Shown: positions 25,701 through 33,510 of the stretch, in pieces
Position numbering within the stretch: position 1 is the stretch's first letter
Layout of the letters: each line of letters begins with the position of its first letter
Made by a program: the position numbers and the translations under genes
Notes under the pieces: generated by a model
Databases searched by the model: none
Told to the model about the DNA's origin: nothing
The model's input: only the letters and a program-made list of their open reading frames with translations
Assembly (NCBI RefSeq): GCF_040096615.1
Contig: NZ_JBBMEJ010000009.1
Coordinates: 1-64,000, forward strand
Reading direction: 5' to 3'
Length of the DNA stretch: 64,000 nt
Origin: Blautia_A aquisgranensis
GTDB taxonomy: Bacteria; Bacillota; Clostridia; Lachnospirales; Lachnospiraceae

Positions 25701-26484
25701 TTCCCGATGCTTCTGTATAAACGCCTTCTTTTGGGAGCTTGTCCGCAGCCTTCAGAACCTGTGCATCTGCATAGATATTTGCATCTACAGCAACGCTTAC
25801 ATTCTTAACACCCTGAATCTGATATCCGGAAGATGTTACCTCTGTGCTGTCTTCGTTTGCAAAAATCTGATTCTTGCTGGTTGTGGCAGAACTAATAGCA
25901 TCATAGCCTGCCTGCGTAGTGTCACCTGCATAAAATTCTGAATAGGTCAATGTTGCAGTTCCGTACAGATTTCCTGCAAGGGCTGTCTGACCATCTGCAA
26001 CTTTTACATAGACACCGGTTGTTCCGATCTGTGTATATCCTTCTGCCGGCTGCATGGACCAGAGATATTTCACACCTGCTACTGTGATTTCAGAAGCATC
26101 CTGAAGAACCTCTCCTGCTTCTGCCATAAACGCATCTCCGTCACTGAAAGCATCTGTAGCAGTTTCCTGTGTATTGGCAGCTTCTTCTGTCTGAAGTTCT
26201 TCTACGGAGTCAGCCCCGTCTTCTCCCTGACTCTCTTCGGATATCTCTTCTGATTCTGCGATCTCCTCAGAAAAATCTCCATCTGGCTCTGATGAAACCT
26301 CTGAAATTTCTTCTGTCTCCGATACATCGGATGTCTCTACTGTTTCCTCCTGTGCTTCCTCACCTGCTGCATCATTGAATACTTCTGTCTCTGATGCCAT
26401 TGCAGTTACCGGCACTCCTGACGCGATCACTGCTGAGCTTAAGACCAGCGCTGCTGATTTCTTAAACAGCTTCCACTTATGCAT
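22750..26484 (-). CDS. Large secreted protein with two long repeats and five BIG2 Ig-like domains
   Basis: A 1,244-residue secreted protein. A signal peptide (KWKLFKKSAALVLSSAVIASG, cleavage probably after AMA near residue 30) is followed by an acidic Glu/Ser/Asp-rich region to about 125. Then come two similar units of about 370 residues, each starting ITVAGV.Y.W and containing LYGTATLTYSEFY.GD, GQYKTL.ADGTYSA, WGDY, YLRNSR and GAYVYEF; I do not recognise this unit. The last 382 residues are five BIG2 Ig-like domains (pattern VTYTSSNTKVATVD.NGKVTAKAAGT). No LPxTG anchor. Start was set at 26,484: the ATG three codons earlier abuts the AGGAGG site, this one is 9 bases away. Probably an adhesin or ligand-binding surface protein. 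Confidence 0.8.
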   Translation of the reverse strand: MHKWKLFKKSAALVLSSAVIASGVPVTAMASETEVFNDAAGEEAQEETVETSDVSETEEISEVSSEPDGDFSEEIAESEEISEESQGEDGADSVEELQTEEAANTQETATDAFSDGDAFMAEAGEVLQDASEITVAGVKYLWSMQPAEGYTQIGTTGVYVKVADGQTALAGNLYGTATLTYSEFYAGDTTQAGYDAISSATTSKNQIFANEDSTEVTSSGYQIQGVKNVSVAVDANIYADAQVLKAADKLPKEGVYTEASGITLNETPAQEVGQYKTLNADGTYSATKLDVKATVTDAAAEIQAPSIWGDYMLVVRENSTAYLRNSRQDTFAVGGNTLGAIVETASGKKVGLRHTYEIWVQPYELAFSKDSRLAGEKISKVTYITPDGAYVYEFGDQAPFVKAQPAEGMSVQAAFVKGSTDQVKIEGLEKYTNPKISVYYTTGSGHFKKTTYMVDHAEAKDGVVTFDAGVERASDEIYTVMISSDNYVDMTKNITTVGEPITVAGVSYYWIKGAAEGYAQIPGTDVYYKVANGHKELTGTLYGTATLTYSEFYSGDAESRKYDTVTSATTRKGSAFGNADVRNMTENGYEITGVKNVNVATDAKTFAEAQILVAAGEVPEKGVYAEAAGIKLNTLPTIEPGQYKTLKADGTYSASKLNVKATVTDAEAVLNTSSHWGDYEIDVKENSTKYLRNSRDDAAFEVNSGIQGMILETTDGAKYGMRHMDEMWLQVYEVAFSKEAGLAGKTVNKITYLMSDGAYVYEFKNGIYIKPQATEAMAVSPEFTDKNHVKLTNLDKYKNPKVSVSYSTGIGHASVTTYLAQDAVAENGVVTLDSAAARAENETYTVKVSSDDYADVSAQIVYGTIALNKTSGTLYIGATQQLSVSGDNCTDVTYASSNSKVATVDVNGKVTAKAAGTAVITAKSSIGKTATYKVTVKTPSVKLNVTSRTLYVKGAPATVALKTTKTGVSGTVTYTSSNTKAATVDKNGKVTAKAAGTTVITAKCGNYKATCRITVKNPTIKAAASVSTLFKGRTSQIKVTRTGLFGTITYTSSNTKVASVDKNGKVTAKAAGTTVITAKCGSYKATCRITVKNPTIKATASVGTLFAGGTSQIKVTKTGLTAKVTYTSSNKSVATVSASGKVTAKKAGTTVITAKCGSYKATCKITVKKGTLKLTSKIAVSVKAKKTTAIKATASSNAKITYTSSNTKVATVSSKGVVKGIKKGTAVITVSSNGITKKVKVTVK
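22753..23898 (-). repeat. Tandem BIG2-coding repeats
   Basis: Five consecutive coding units of 75-79 codons. The third and fourth are exactly 228 bases long and very similar at DNA level (compare the stretches starting at 23,213 and 23,441). Such near-identical repeats can change copy number by recombination. Confidence 0.8.
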
Positions 26485-26574
26485 ACTTTGCATCCTCCTC
26501 TTTGTCTGTTGCGACAATTATTTTTTGTGAAATTTTTTTCTGCAAGATATGCAATAAGGTCACGTTCCGCAGAA

Positions 26575-26648
26575 GTGCTCTATCAAGCACAGTTAGTTTG
26601 TTAAGACTAACATATCGTGATTTTACCAACTTTCAAATTATTTGTCCA
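26575..26648 (-). promoter_or_regulatory. Promoter and hairpin leader of the surface-protein gene
   Basis: TGGACA (26,643-26,648) and TAAAAT (26,620-26,625) with a 17-base spacer on the minus strand. The roughly 130-base leader starts with two small hairpins: GTTAGT...ACTAAC (26,592-26,611) and GTGCT...AGCAC (26,575-26,590). These may protect the 5' end of a long message. Confidence 0.6.
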
Positions 26649-26729
26649 TACAGCCCGGCGCAAAAAACCTTTTTATAATTGTTGTTTTTTTCTCATTATC
26701 AGATTATTTTTCGAATTTTCTATATAATT

Positions 26730-27170
26730 CTATTCCCAGCGGCTCTTCTGCTCTTCACAGATACTGTTCCACTGACAGCTGCCGCAGATTTCCCCCCGCT
26801 TACCATCCGCGAGAATCTTTTTCTGCACCAGCTCCGTAAATTCCTGAAATTCCAAAACCTGACCGGCCTTTAGTCCACATCTCTCCAGCACAGCATTATC
26901 GTATTCCACCACATGTTCACCAGGTGTACAATGTCCGCCGCAGTTATTGGGACAGGCCGAACAGATCTCGTCTGTATCTACATGAAGACGAATTTTCTGT
27001 CCTTTCAGAAAAATCTTCAGCATCTCTGCCATATGTGCAGTAAATCCGTTACTGTATCCCTCGCCTTTAAAATAAGCCAGGCACATACCATGATGAGGGC
27101 GCAGGGGAATGATTTTTTCCTCTGTGCCCTCATCGCAAACATATGCCGTGGCAATGCTTTTATCTTTCAT
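26730..27170 (-). CDS. DUF1284 family protein
   Basis: A 146-residue protein of the DUF1284 family: IIPLRPHHGMCLAYFKGEGYSNGF, then DEICSACPNNCGGHC and YDNAVLERCGLKAGQ. The conserved cysteines (C-x2-C-x3-C-x3-C, with a further pair in GEICGSCQWNSIC near the end) suggest an iron-sulfur or zinc site. The function is unknown; it is probably cytoplasmic, with no signal peptide. An AAAGG ribosome site precedes the ATG. It lies downstream of the anti-anti-sigma gene, 23 bases away and codirectional... it is transcribed after it, so the two may share a message. Confidence 0.78.
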   Translation of the reverse strand: MKDKSIATAYVCDEGTEEKIIPLRPHHGMCLAYFKGEGYSNGFTAHMAEMLKIFLKGQKIRLHVDTDEICSACPNNCGGHCTPGEHVVEYDNAVLERCGLKAGQVLEFQEFTELVQKKILADGKRGEICGSCQWNSICEEQKSRWE

Positions 27171-27193
27171 ATTTCAATACCTTTCCAAACTTT

Positions 27194-27496
27194 TTATTGA
27201 ATATCCAAAAAATCCACAAATCCGGTGACTTCAAAAATCTCAAGAATAGCTTCGCCTACGTGAATCAGCTTCATAGTACCAATTTTGTTCATCATCTTCT
27301 GAAGTTTCAGGATAATTCTCAGTCCTGCCGATGATATGTACTCAAGATTCTCAAAATCAAGAATCAGATTTTTCACATCCTGCAGTTCTTTCTCCGCAAA
27401 TTCTTCCAGTTGTGGTGCAGTCGTTGTGTCAAGTCTGCCACCAAGGACAACTGTTATTGTTTCTTCTTCTGATACTTTTTTTATTTCCAAGCTCAT
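27194..27496 (-). CDS. STAS-domain anti-anti-sigma factor
   Basis: A 100-residue single STAS domain: TVVLGGRLDTTTAPQLEEF, LILDFENLEYISSAGLRIIL, and the end ILEIFEVTGFVDFLDI. The Ser of SSAGLR is the residue phosphorylated by partner anti-sigma kinases in SpoIIAA/RsbV-type switches. No kinase or phosphatase partner is adjacent. The start was set at 27,496 after GGGAGG; 16 open codons upstream look untranslated. It may be a lone switch protein acting on a sigma factor elsewhere. Confidence 0.9.
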   Translation of the reverse strand: MSLEIKKVSEEETITVVLGGRLDTTTAPQLEEFAEKELQDVKNLILDFENLEYISSAGLRIILKLQKMMNKIGTMKLIHVGEAILEIFEVTGFVDFLDIQ

Positions 27497-27626
27497 TTCA
27501 TACCTCCCATGTTCTGTCAGTGACATGCTCTGAAAATCTCCCAAAATATAGCTGCCATTTTCAGGTAGTTTTATAAACAGTTTAACACGAACTCATATTG
27601 CAAACAAGCAAAACGCTTTACAGTAT

Positions 27627-27670
27627 CAAAAAAAACAGAGCGGATGCCCCCAAAGACATCTGCCCTGTCC
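27627..27670 (-). terminator. Strong minus-strand terminator
   Basis: On the minus strand a stem of about 12 pairs with two or three mismatches or G-U pairs (CAGGGCAGATGT against GCATCCGCTCTG) is followed by eight T. It stands upstream of the STAS gene and ends a transcript for which the only candidate within reach is the small ORF at 27,675-27,818. Confidence 0.7.
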
Positions 27671-27674
27671 TGAT

Positions 27675-27818
27675 TTATCTTTTCGCTTCTCCTTCCGGAA
27701 AAATAACCTTATTCACAAAGAAAAATACTACCATGGAAACACCTCGTATTATCTTTTCATTCCAGAACAAACCTGCTCCATCTGCACGAAACTGATCAGA
27801 ATGTCTCGTTTTTTTCAT
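27675..27818 (-). CDS. Candidate small hydrophobic peptide gene
   Basis: An open frame of 47 codons from ATG 27,818, or 19 codons from ATG 27,734. Only the second has a ribosome site (GAGGTG, 5 bases away), giving a short peptide that starts MVVFFFVNKVIF and ends in a charged tail PEGEAKR. A -10-like TATGAT lies at 27,820-27,825, which would put the first ATG outside the message and favours the short form. The stop is directly followed by a strong terminator. I do not recognise it. It might be a signalling or toxin-like peptide or a chance ORF inside a small RNA. The rest of 27,545-27,991 holds nothing clear. Confidence 0.3.
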   Translation of the reverse strand: MKKTRHSDQFRADGAGLFWNEKIIRGVSMVVFFFVNKVIFPEGEAKR

Positions 27819-27991
27819 AATCATAACATAGCATGATATCCGACTTTAAAATGTTCTTCTTCACAAATGATCCTCTTTTCTGCACAAACTGCAATAGACA
27901 GTCAGCTTTCCAACTTTTTCTTTCAAATTCCGCTGTTCAATGGTATACTGAAAACAGCAATTTTCAGTATAAAAAAGGGGGATTTTTCCAC

Positions 27992-28714
27992 ATGGATATA
28001 CACGATATACATAATATCAGCACCAGCTGTACACGGACAGAATTTGTAGGGACTGCCGTCCTGGATACCATCGGACTTGTGATCTCCGGTGTTGACGATT
28101 CCCTGCTTCAGGAGATGAATGTCGGTACGAAATACCACTGTCTTGGTCTTTTCAGTTCCCGGACCGGTGCGGCCGGACAGATCACAGCCATCGACGATGC
28201 GGTAAAAGCCACCAACACAGAGGTGCTTTCCATTGAACTCCCTCGAGATACCAAGGGCTGGGGCGGCCATGGAAACTATATCGTACTGGGTGGAAATGAT
28301 GTCTCAGATGTACGTCATGCCATTTCCCTTGCCCTGGAGCTGACGAACAAATATGCCGGTGAGGTTTATATCAGTGAATCCGGACATCTGGAGTTTGCTT
28401 TTTCCGCAAGTGCAGGTCCTGCCATTCACAAAGCTTTTGGAACTCCACTGGGTGAAGCATTCGGTTTCATGGCCGGCTCTCCTGCTGCCATTGGTCTTGT
28501 TATGGCTGACAATGCGGTAAAATCCGCTGCCGTTTCCATCACAAAATATATGACACCAAATATCGGTACCAGCCACTCCAACGAAGTGATCATTGCCATC
28601 TCCGGCGATGCCAGCGCAGTAAAAGCCGCAGTTCTTGAAGGACGCCAGACAGGTCTGGAGCTGCTGATCGGCATGGGAACTTATCCGGAAATTCCGGGAA
28701 CGCCGTATCTGTAA
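27992..28714 (+). CDS. PduB-like bacterial microcompartment shell protein (tandem BMC domains)
   Basis: A 240-residue protein closely patterned on PduB/EtuB: CTRTEFVGTAVLDTIGLVI at the start of domain one, ATNTEVLSIELPRDTKGWGGHG in the middle, and GEAFGFMAGSPAAIGLVMAD and SHSNEVIIAISGDASAVKAA in domain two. Such proteins form trimers that act as hexagonal tiles, often with a gated pore, in shells around propanediol- or ethanolamine-type enzymes. It is shorter than PduB at the N-terminus, lacking most of the extension that ties cargo to the shell. ATG 27,992 follows AAGGGGG. No other shell or cargo gene is in the 64-kb window, which is odd. Confidence 0.9.
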   Translation: MDIHDIHNISTSCTRTEFVGTAVLDTIGLVISGVDDSLLQEMNVGTKYHCLGLFSSRTGAAGQITAIDDAVKATNTEVLSIELPRDTKGWGGHGNYIVLGGNDVSDVRHAISLALELTNKYAGEVYISESGHLEFAFSASAGPAIHKAFGTPLGEAFGFMAGSPAAIGLVMADNAVKSAAVSITKYMTPNIGTSHSNEVIIAISGDASAVKAAVLEGRQTGLELLIGMGTYPEIPGTPYL

Positions 28715-28762
28715 ATGGCTATCTGCTATATTATAAACAATATTTACATACCAGCACAGTAA

Positions 28763-28806
28763 AACAGCACCATAAGATCACTCAAACCATTGATCTTATG
28801 GTGCTG
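28763..28806. terminator. Bidirectional terminator between the shell-protein and 3D-domain genes
   Basis: ACAGCACCATAAGATCA and its exact complement form a 17-base-pair stem with a 10-base loop. T-rich sequence follows on both strands. It separates two convergent genes. Confidence 0.88.
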
Positions 28807-28838
28807 TTTCTATTCGTATTTTATTTATTCTGCCCGTA

Positions 28839-30206
28839 TCAGCCTACCTGATAAACCTCAGCTGACTGAAGTCCGAAGCTTAATGCCTCCTCATGACTTC
28901 CACAGTAAATATCAACATGTCCGTAAGGAGTTCCAAGATCCTCTACTGTATACACATTTCCGTTGATCAGAAGCTTGGTTCCAAAAGGAACGCCTGCCAT
29001 AGCTACTGTACGTCCTGCTGTCGGAACAGTTCCGCTGGCAGTCAGATTACCTGCTGTACCACAACATTGTGCACAGTTACAATATGCTGTCAGTGTAAAG
29101 TTTCCAAGATATGTCCCCTGGCTGGAGGAACCGGAAGCAGAAGTATCTGTGGATGTATCATCTGATGAGTCTGAAGTATCCTCATCAGATGAATTATCCC
29201 CGGAACTTCCGGACTGCACATCATCAGTTTCCTCTTCTTCCTCTTCTACAACAACCTCAGAGCTTGTAGAAGTACTGGAATCTTCTGTAGTGTCTTCATC
29301 GGAATCGTATCCATAATCATCAGAACTTTCTTCATAACTGCTGTCTTCGCTATCTGTCCCATCATCAGCCTGTGCTGCTTCTTCAGCTGCAGCTTCTGCG
29401 GCTGCCTGTCTCTCAGCCTCGGCTTCTGCCTCAGCTCTCGCCTTCTCCTCAGCTGCTTTCTCAGCCTCTGCCTGCTGTACAAGAGCTGTGATATTGCTGT
29501 CCGCATTGCTGATATCTGCCATCAGCTGCTGGGCTTCTTCCTGGCTGGCACTGATCTGATTTACATAAGAGTTGATATCCTCGCTTGTGGTCGCTGCCAT
29601 GGACTGAACTTCCTGCTGCTTGGACGCACGCTCTGTCATCAGATTATCGATCTCTGCTGACTCGGTCTCAACCCTCTTCTCATTCTCCTGAATGTTCTCC
29701 TGAAGACTTACATACTTACCCAACATATTTCTGTCATATGTAGAAATCTGTATCGCATTCTCTGCGCGGTTCAGAAATTCTGCAAGACTCTCGGAGGAAA
29801 GTAATGTCTCCAGTGCAGATGTTCCTGCATTTTCATACATATATGCGATTCGAAGCTTCATGGATTCATACTGATCTGTAGAAGCTTTCTTCGCTTTTTT
29901 AAGTTCTTTTTTTACTTTATTGAGTTCGTCTTCCTTCTCAGCAGCCTGAATACTCAGTTCAGAAATACTGTTGGTAAGATCCTCATACTGTGCGTTTAAG
30001 TCGGCCAGATAGCTCTCCAGCTCCTGCTTCTTGCTCTCAAGACTGCCGATACTGCCCTGTACCTGCGCGAGGCTGTTCTCTGCGGCCTGTTTCTCCGCCT
30101 GTGCCTCTGCAATGGCAGCGTCTGTACTTGATGCATATACGGTGCTTCCCATGGAAAGAGTAAGCATGCCTGTCAGCAGTAATGTGAAAACTTTTCTATT
30201 CTTCAT
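28839..30206 (-). CDS. Secreted coiled-coil protein with C-terminal 3D domain
   Basis: A 455-residue secreted protein. Signal peptide at residues 1-26 (LLLTGMLTLSMGSTVYASS). A long coiled coil from about 28 to 255 resembles PcsB/CwlO N-terminal regions. An Ala/Glu then Ser/Asp/Glu/Thr-rich linker follows to about 360. The C-terminal 3D domain (FTLTAYCNCAQCCG, then GRTVAMAGVPFGTKLLI, VEDLG and GHVDIY) carries the three Asp-type residues of lytic transglycosylase-like enzymes. It probably cuts or remodels peptidoglycan outside the cell. Extra Cys in CNCAQCC may form disulfides. Its promoter (TTGCTT-16-TATACT, 30,237-30,264) points to its own transcript. Confidence 0.87.
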   Translation of the reverse strand: MKNRKVFTLLLTGMLTLSMGSTVYASSTDAAIAEAQAEKQAAENSLAQVQGSIGSLESKKQELESYLADLNAQYEDLTNSISELSIQAAEKEDELNKVKKELKKAKKASTDQYESMKLRIAYMYENAGTSALETLLSSESLAEFLNRAENAIQISTYDRNMLGKYVSLQENIQENEKRVETESAEIDNLMTERASKQQEVQSMAATTSEDINSYVNQISASQEEAQQLMADISNADSNITALVQQAEAEKAAEEKARAEAEAEAERQAAAEAAAEEAAQADDGTDSEDSSYEESSDDYGYDSDEDTTEDSSTSTSSEVVVEEEEEETDDVQSGSSGDNSSDEDTSDSSDDTSTDTSASGSSSQGTYLGNFTLTAYCNCAQCCGTAGNLTASGTVPTAGRTVAMAGVPFGTKLLINGNVYTVEDLGTPYGHVDIYCGSHEEALSFGLQSAEVYQVG

Positions 30207-30236
30207 ATAAACACCTTTCGTCCTTTCATGGGTACT

Positions 30237-30264
30237 AGTATAACATATTTTTTATAAAAAGCAA
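30237..30264 (-). promoter_or_regulatory. Promoter of the 3D-domain protein gene
   Basis: TTGCTT (30,259-30,264) and TATACT (30,237-30,242) with a 16-base spacer on the minus strand. The remainder of the gap up to 30,402 is AT-rich and shows no ORF. Confidence 0.5.
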
Positions 30265-30402
30265 CATTTTTATTTCATTTTTGTAACAAGTATGTAATAT
30301 TTGAAGATATTCGCCTTTACTTTGTCCGTAAAATCCTATTTAATTGTTATGATTTTATTACAAATATGGCATTACTATAACTGTATTTAGATGAAATATC
30401 CA

Positions 30403-30452
30403 CAACAAAAGAAGCCACCCCTCTGCAGGTTTCCCTGCAAAGCAGCAGCTTC
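30403..30452 (-). terminator. Terminator of the spoVG transcript
   Basis: GAAGC...GCTTC with an inner GCAGG/CCTGC stem on the minus strand, followed by TTTTGTTG. It lies about 80 bases past the spoVG stop; the sequence between (30,453-30,532) holds no gene. Confidence 0.65.
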
Positions 30453-30532
30453 ATAATTATCCTATGCAGTCTCAATTCCCAAGTCGTCAGCTATGCGGAT
30501 CTCTCTCCGCTGTCTGTAACCGAAAGCCAGAC

Positions 30533-30829
30533 CTATTCCGCAGCTTCCATAAGAACATCATTCTCGGCTTCCTCAGCCATTACTTCCTGATATTTGTCGA
30601 GAATGATCGTCTGGATCCGTTCTCTTGTTGAAGAGTTGATCGGATGTGCGATATCGCGGTACTCTCCGTCGCTGGCCTTACGGCTCGGCATCGCAATAAA
30701 CAGACCTTTTTCTCCTTCGATAACCTTAATGTCATGTACCACAAACTCGTCATCTATAGTGATAGACACAACGGCCTTCATTTTCCCTTCTTTTGCTACC
30801 TTTCTCACACGTACATCTGTAATATTCAT
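30533..30829 (-). CDS. spoVG: Septation/RNA-binding regulator SpoVG
   Basis: A 98-residue SpoVG. Conserved text: MNITDVRVRKV at the start, AVVSITIDDEFVVHDIKVIEG, then LFIAMPSRKASDGEYRDIAHPI and the helix STRERIQTIILDKY. In Bacilli and relatives it binds nucleic acid and affects septation, sporulation and virulence genes. The length is normal. ATG 30,829 follows AAAGGGGC. It lies 51 bases downstream of glgD on the same strand and may be read from the same message. Confidence 0.96.
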   Translation of the reverse strand: MNITDVRVRKVAKEGKMKAVVSITIDDEFVVHDIKVIEGEKGLFIAMPSRKASDGEYRDIAHPINSSTRERIQTIILDKYQEVMAEEAENDVLMEAAE

Positions 30830-30879
30830 GTTACCTGCCCCTTTCATTTCGCCAAACGTATCTGCGGGAATTTCTGCAT

Positions 30880-32001
30880 TTACAATACGTAGCGTTCGTT
30901 TTTCTCTACGACGATCTTTACTTCTCCTTCTTCGCCGCAGTAATATGAGTTCGCCCGGATAGTATCCCGGCTCTCAACAATGCAATTCTCGATATGTGTA
31001 TTATCTCCAAGGTATACGTCATTGAGGATCACAGAGTTTTTAATAACACAGTTGCTACCTACAAATACATCACGGAACAGAACTGAATTCTCTACCGTTC
31101 CGTTGATGATGCATCCGCTGGATATCAGACTGTTCTTCACATTGGATCCCGGATTGTATTTAGCCGGTGGTACATCTGCGATCTTCGTCTTAATTCCTGG
31201 CTCCTGTTTAAAGAAATAATTGCGGATCTCCGGTTTCAGGAAATCCATGTTCGTCTGGTAATAAGCCTCTGCTGTAGAAATATTATTCCAGTAAGTATCG
31301 ATCTTATAGCCATAGATTCTCTTAAGATTCTTATAGCGGATAAGAATATCATTTACAAAATCATGTCTTCCTTCCTGTGCAGCACGCTCGATCAGCTCGA
31401 TCAGCTGTCTTCTCCGGATGACATAGATACCTGTGGACACAGTATTATAAGAAGAAACGATCGGTTTCTCCTCAAATTCCTCGATCCGGCAGTCCTCATT
31501 CATACGAAGAACACCAAAGCGTTCCACCTGGCTCTGATCCTGGCAGGTTGTACATACGACAGTCACATCTGCTCTCTTTGCAATGTGATATTCCAGGACT
31601 TTATTGTAATCCAGCTTGTAGATTCCGTCACCGGATGCGATCACAACATACGGCTCATGGCTGTTTTTAAGAAATGTCAGATTCTGATAGATCGCGTCTG
31701 CAGTTCCCTGATACCATAAGCTGTTATCCTTGGTGATCGTCGGTGTGAAAACATAGAGTCCTCCCTGTTTTCTTCCGAAATCCCACCATTTGGATGAGCT
31801 TAAATGCTCATTCAGGGAACGGGCATTATACTGTGTCAGGACAGCTACCTTCTGGATATGTGAATTCGCCATATTGCTCAGGGCAAAGTCGATCGCGCGA
31901 TAGCTTCCTGCAATCGGCATGGCTGCGATCGCTCTCTTGTTTGATAATTCTCTCATGCGGTTGTTATTTCCGCCTGCCAAAATAATACCTATCGCTCTCA
32001 T
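30880..32001 (-). CDS. glgD: Glucose-1-phosphate adenylyltransferase regulatory-type subunit GlgD
   Basis: A 373-residue GlgD. It has the nucleotidyltransferase fold followed by a left-handed beta-helix C-terminus (GSNCVIKNSVILNDVYLGDN). The phosphate-binding loop reads LAGGNNNRMRELSNKRA, lacking the GGxGxRL of active pyrophosphorylases, which is usual for GlgD subunits that modulate GlgC. ATG overlaps the glgC stop by four bases, so translation is coupled. It makes ADP-glucose for glycogen together with GlgC. Confidence 0.95.
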   Translation of the reverse strand: MRAIGIILAGGNNNRMRELSNKRAIAAMPIAGSYRAIDFALSNMANSHIQKVAVLTQYNARSLNEHLSSSKWWDFGRKQGGLYVFTPTITKDNSLWYQGTADAIYQNLTFLKNSHEPYVVIASGDGIYKLDYNKVLEYHIAKRADVTVVCTTCQDQSQVERFGVLRMNEDCRIEEFEEKPIVSSYNTVSTGIYVIRRRQLIELIERAAQEGRHDFVNDILIRYKNLKRIYGYKIDTYWNNISTAEAYYQTNMDFLKPEIRNYFFKQEPGIKTKIADVPPAKYNPGSNVKNSLISSGCIINGTVENSVLFRDVFVGSNCVIKNSVILNDVYLGDNTHIENCIVESRDTIRANSYYCGEEGEVKIVVEKNERYVL

Positions 32002-33275
32002 TCTTTCCCACCGTCCTTTGCTGCAATTACCTGGCCGCCTGCCAGTTCTCCGTCAGGGTAGTCTTCTTTGGTCGTGATACCTGAGATAGCAGTATTCTTG
32101 CCAATCTTAACATTATCCGGAATCACGCTGCCTTCTCCGATTGCTGCCAGTCCAAAGGAATATACAGCAGGTTTCAGAACATTCGGTGCTTCTTCACCGT
32201 AGCCGATCACAACATTGTTTCCGACAACAACGTCCTCAGCCACGATTGCCTTATCCATAACAGTATTCTCGCCAATTACCGTATTCTTCATGATAATGGA
32301 ATCACGGATCACGCTGCCCTTTCCGATGGTTACATTGGGACCGATCACTGAATTATGTACCTCTCCGTAGACTTCCGTTCCCTCACCGATGATACACTTG
32401 TCTACAACTGCGTCTGAGGCAATGTACTGAGGCGGGATCACGTCACCCTTGGTATAAATTCTCCAGAATTCCTCATAAAGATTAAACTCCGGAATGATAT
32501 CGATCAGTTCCATGTTGGCTTCCCAGTAAGAACCAAGTGTTCCTACATCTTTCCAGTAACCATTGTATTCATATGCAAAAAGACGTTGGCCTTTCTCCTT
32601 ACAATACGGAAGAATATGCTTACCAAAGTCACATCCGTTCTGATCCTTCAGTGCGATCAGCGCTTCTTTAAGAACCGGCCATGAGAAGATATAAATACCC
32701 ATAGAAGCCAGGTTACTGCTCGGATGCTCCGGTTTCTCCTCGAACTCTGTAATACGGTTGCTGTCGTCAGTGACCATAATACCAAAACGGCTGGCTTCCT
32801 CGATTGGAACCGGCATACATGCGATTGTAATGTCTGCCTTGTTCGCCTTGTGGAAATCCAGCATTACTTCGTAATCCATCTTATAGATATGGTCACCGGA
32901 AAGAATCAGCACATAATCCGGATTATACTGTTCCATATACGCCAGATTCTGATAAATCGCATTGGCAGTTCCTGTATACCATTCGCTGCTTGTGCTCTTC
33001 TCGTACGGCGGCAGGACTGTGACACCACCTTCATTGCGGTCCAGATCCCACGGAATACCGATGCCGATATGTGTATTCAGGCGGAGCGGCTGGTACTGCG
33101 TCAGCACGCCCACCGTGTCAATTCCTGAGTTAATACAATTGCTCAGTGGAAAATCGATGATACGATATTTACCACCAAAAGCGACTGCCGGCTTTGCAAC
33201 TTTTTCTGTCAAAACTCCTAACCTGCTACCTTGCCCACCGGCCAAGAGCATGGCAATCATCTCTTTCTTAATCAT
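31998..33275 (-). CDS. glgC: Glucose-1-phosphate adenylyltransferase GlgC
   Basis: A 425-residue ADP-glucose pyrophosphorylase, the committed step of glycogen synthesis. Catalytic loop LLAGGQGSRLGVLTEKVAKPA is intact, followed by YRIIDFPLSNCINSGI, the ILSGDHIYKMDY Mg-binding Asp, and EFEEKP. The C-terminal hexapeptide beta-helix (VVVGNNVVIGYGEE) carries regulatory sites. It is the first gene of glgC-glgD; synthase and branching enzyme genes are not in the window. ATG follows AAGAGGTGAT. Confidence 0.97.
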   Translation of the reverse strand: MIKKEMIAMLLAGGQGSRLGVLTEKVAKPAVAFGGKYRIIDFPLSNCINSGIDTVGVLTQYQPLRLNTHIGIGIPWDLDRNEGGVTVLPPYEKSTSSEWYTGTANAIYQNLAYMEQYNPDYVLILSGDHIYKMDYEVMLDFHKANKADITIACMPVPIEEASRFGIMVTDDSNRITEFEEKPEHPSSNLASMGIYIFSWPVLKEALIALKDQNGCDFGKHILPYCKEKGQRLFAYEYNGYWKDVGTLGSYWEANMELIDIIPEFNLYEEFWRIYTKGDVIPPQYIASDAVVDKCIIGEGTEVYGEVHNSVIGPNVTIGKGSVIRDSIIMKNTVIGENTVMDKAIVAEDVVVGNNVVIGYGEEAPNVLKPAVYSFGLAAIGEGSVIPDNVKIGKNTAISGITTKEDYPDGELAGGQVIAAKDGGKE

Positions 33276-33306
33276 GCGATCACCTCTTGTATGTTATTAT
33301 TGTTTA

Positions 33307-33335
33307 ATTATATCATACTTTACCGTATTAGTGAA
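33307..33335 (-). promoter_or_regulatory. Promoter of glgC-glgD
   Basis: TTCACT (33,330-33,335) and TATAAT (33,307-33,312), 17 bases apart on the minus strand, about 32 bases ahead of the ATG. Confidence 0.6.
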
Positions 33336-33510
33336 CATTTTTTACAATTATTTTGCCTAGACTTTACTTTTTTTATCGCTATTGTATATCAAAAATTGGT
33401 ATGACTAATCATTTTTTTCGTTCTTCTGGTAAATTTCAACATTTTTCCGCAACATTTTCTGGTTACTTTTGTATTCAGCACAAAACCGCTTTTTTATCTG
33501 AAAGTAGCAC

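Noticed and set aside
27598..27795. 65-codon plus-strand frame in the STAS-shell protein gap
   Set aside because: It has no ribosome site and runs across the minus-strand terminator; the opposite strand gives the better candidate.
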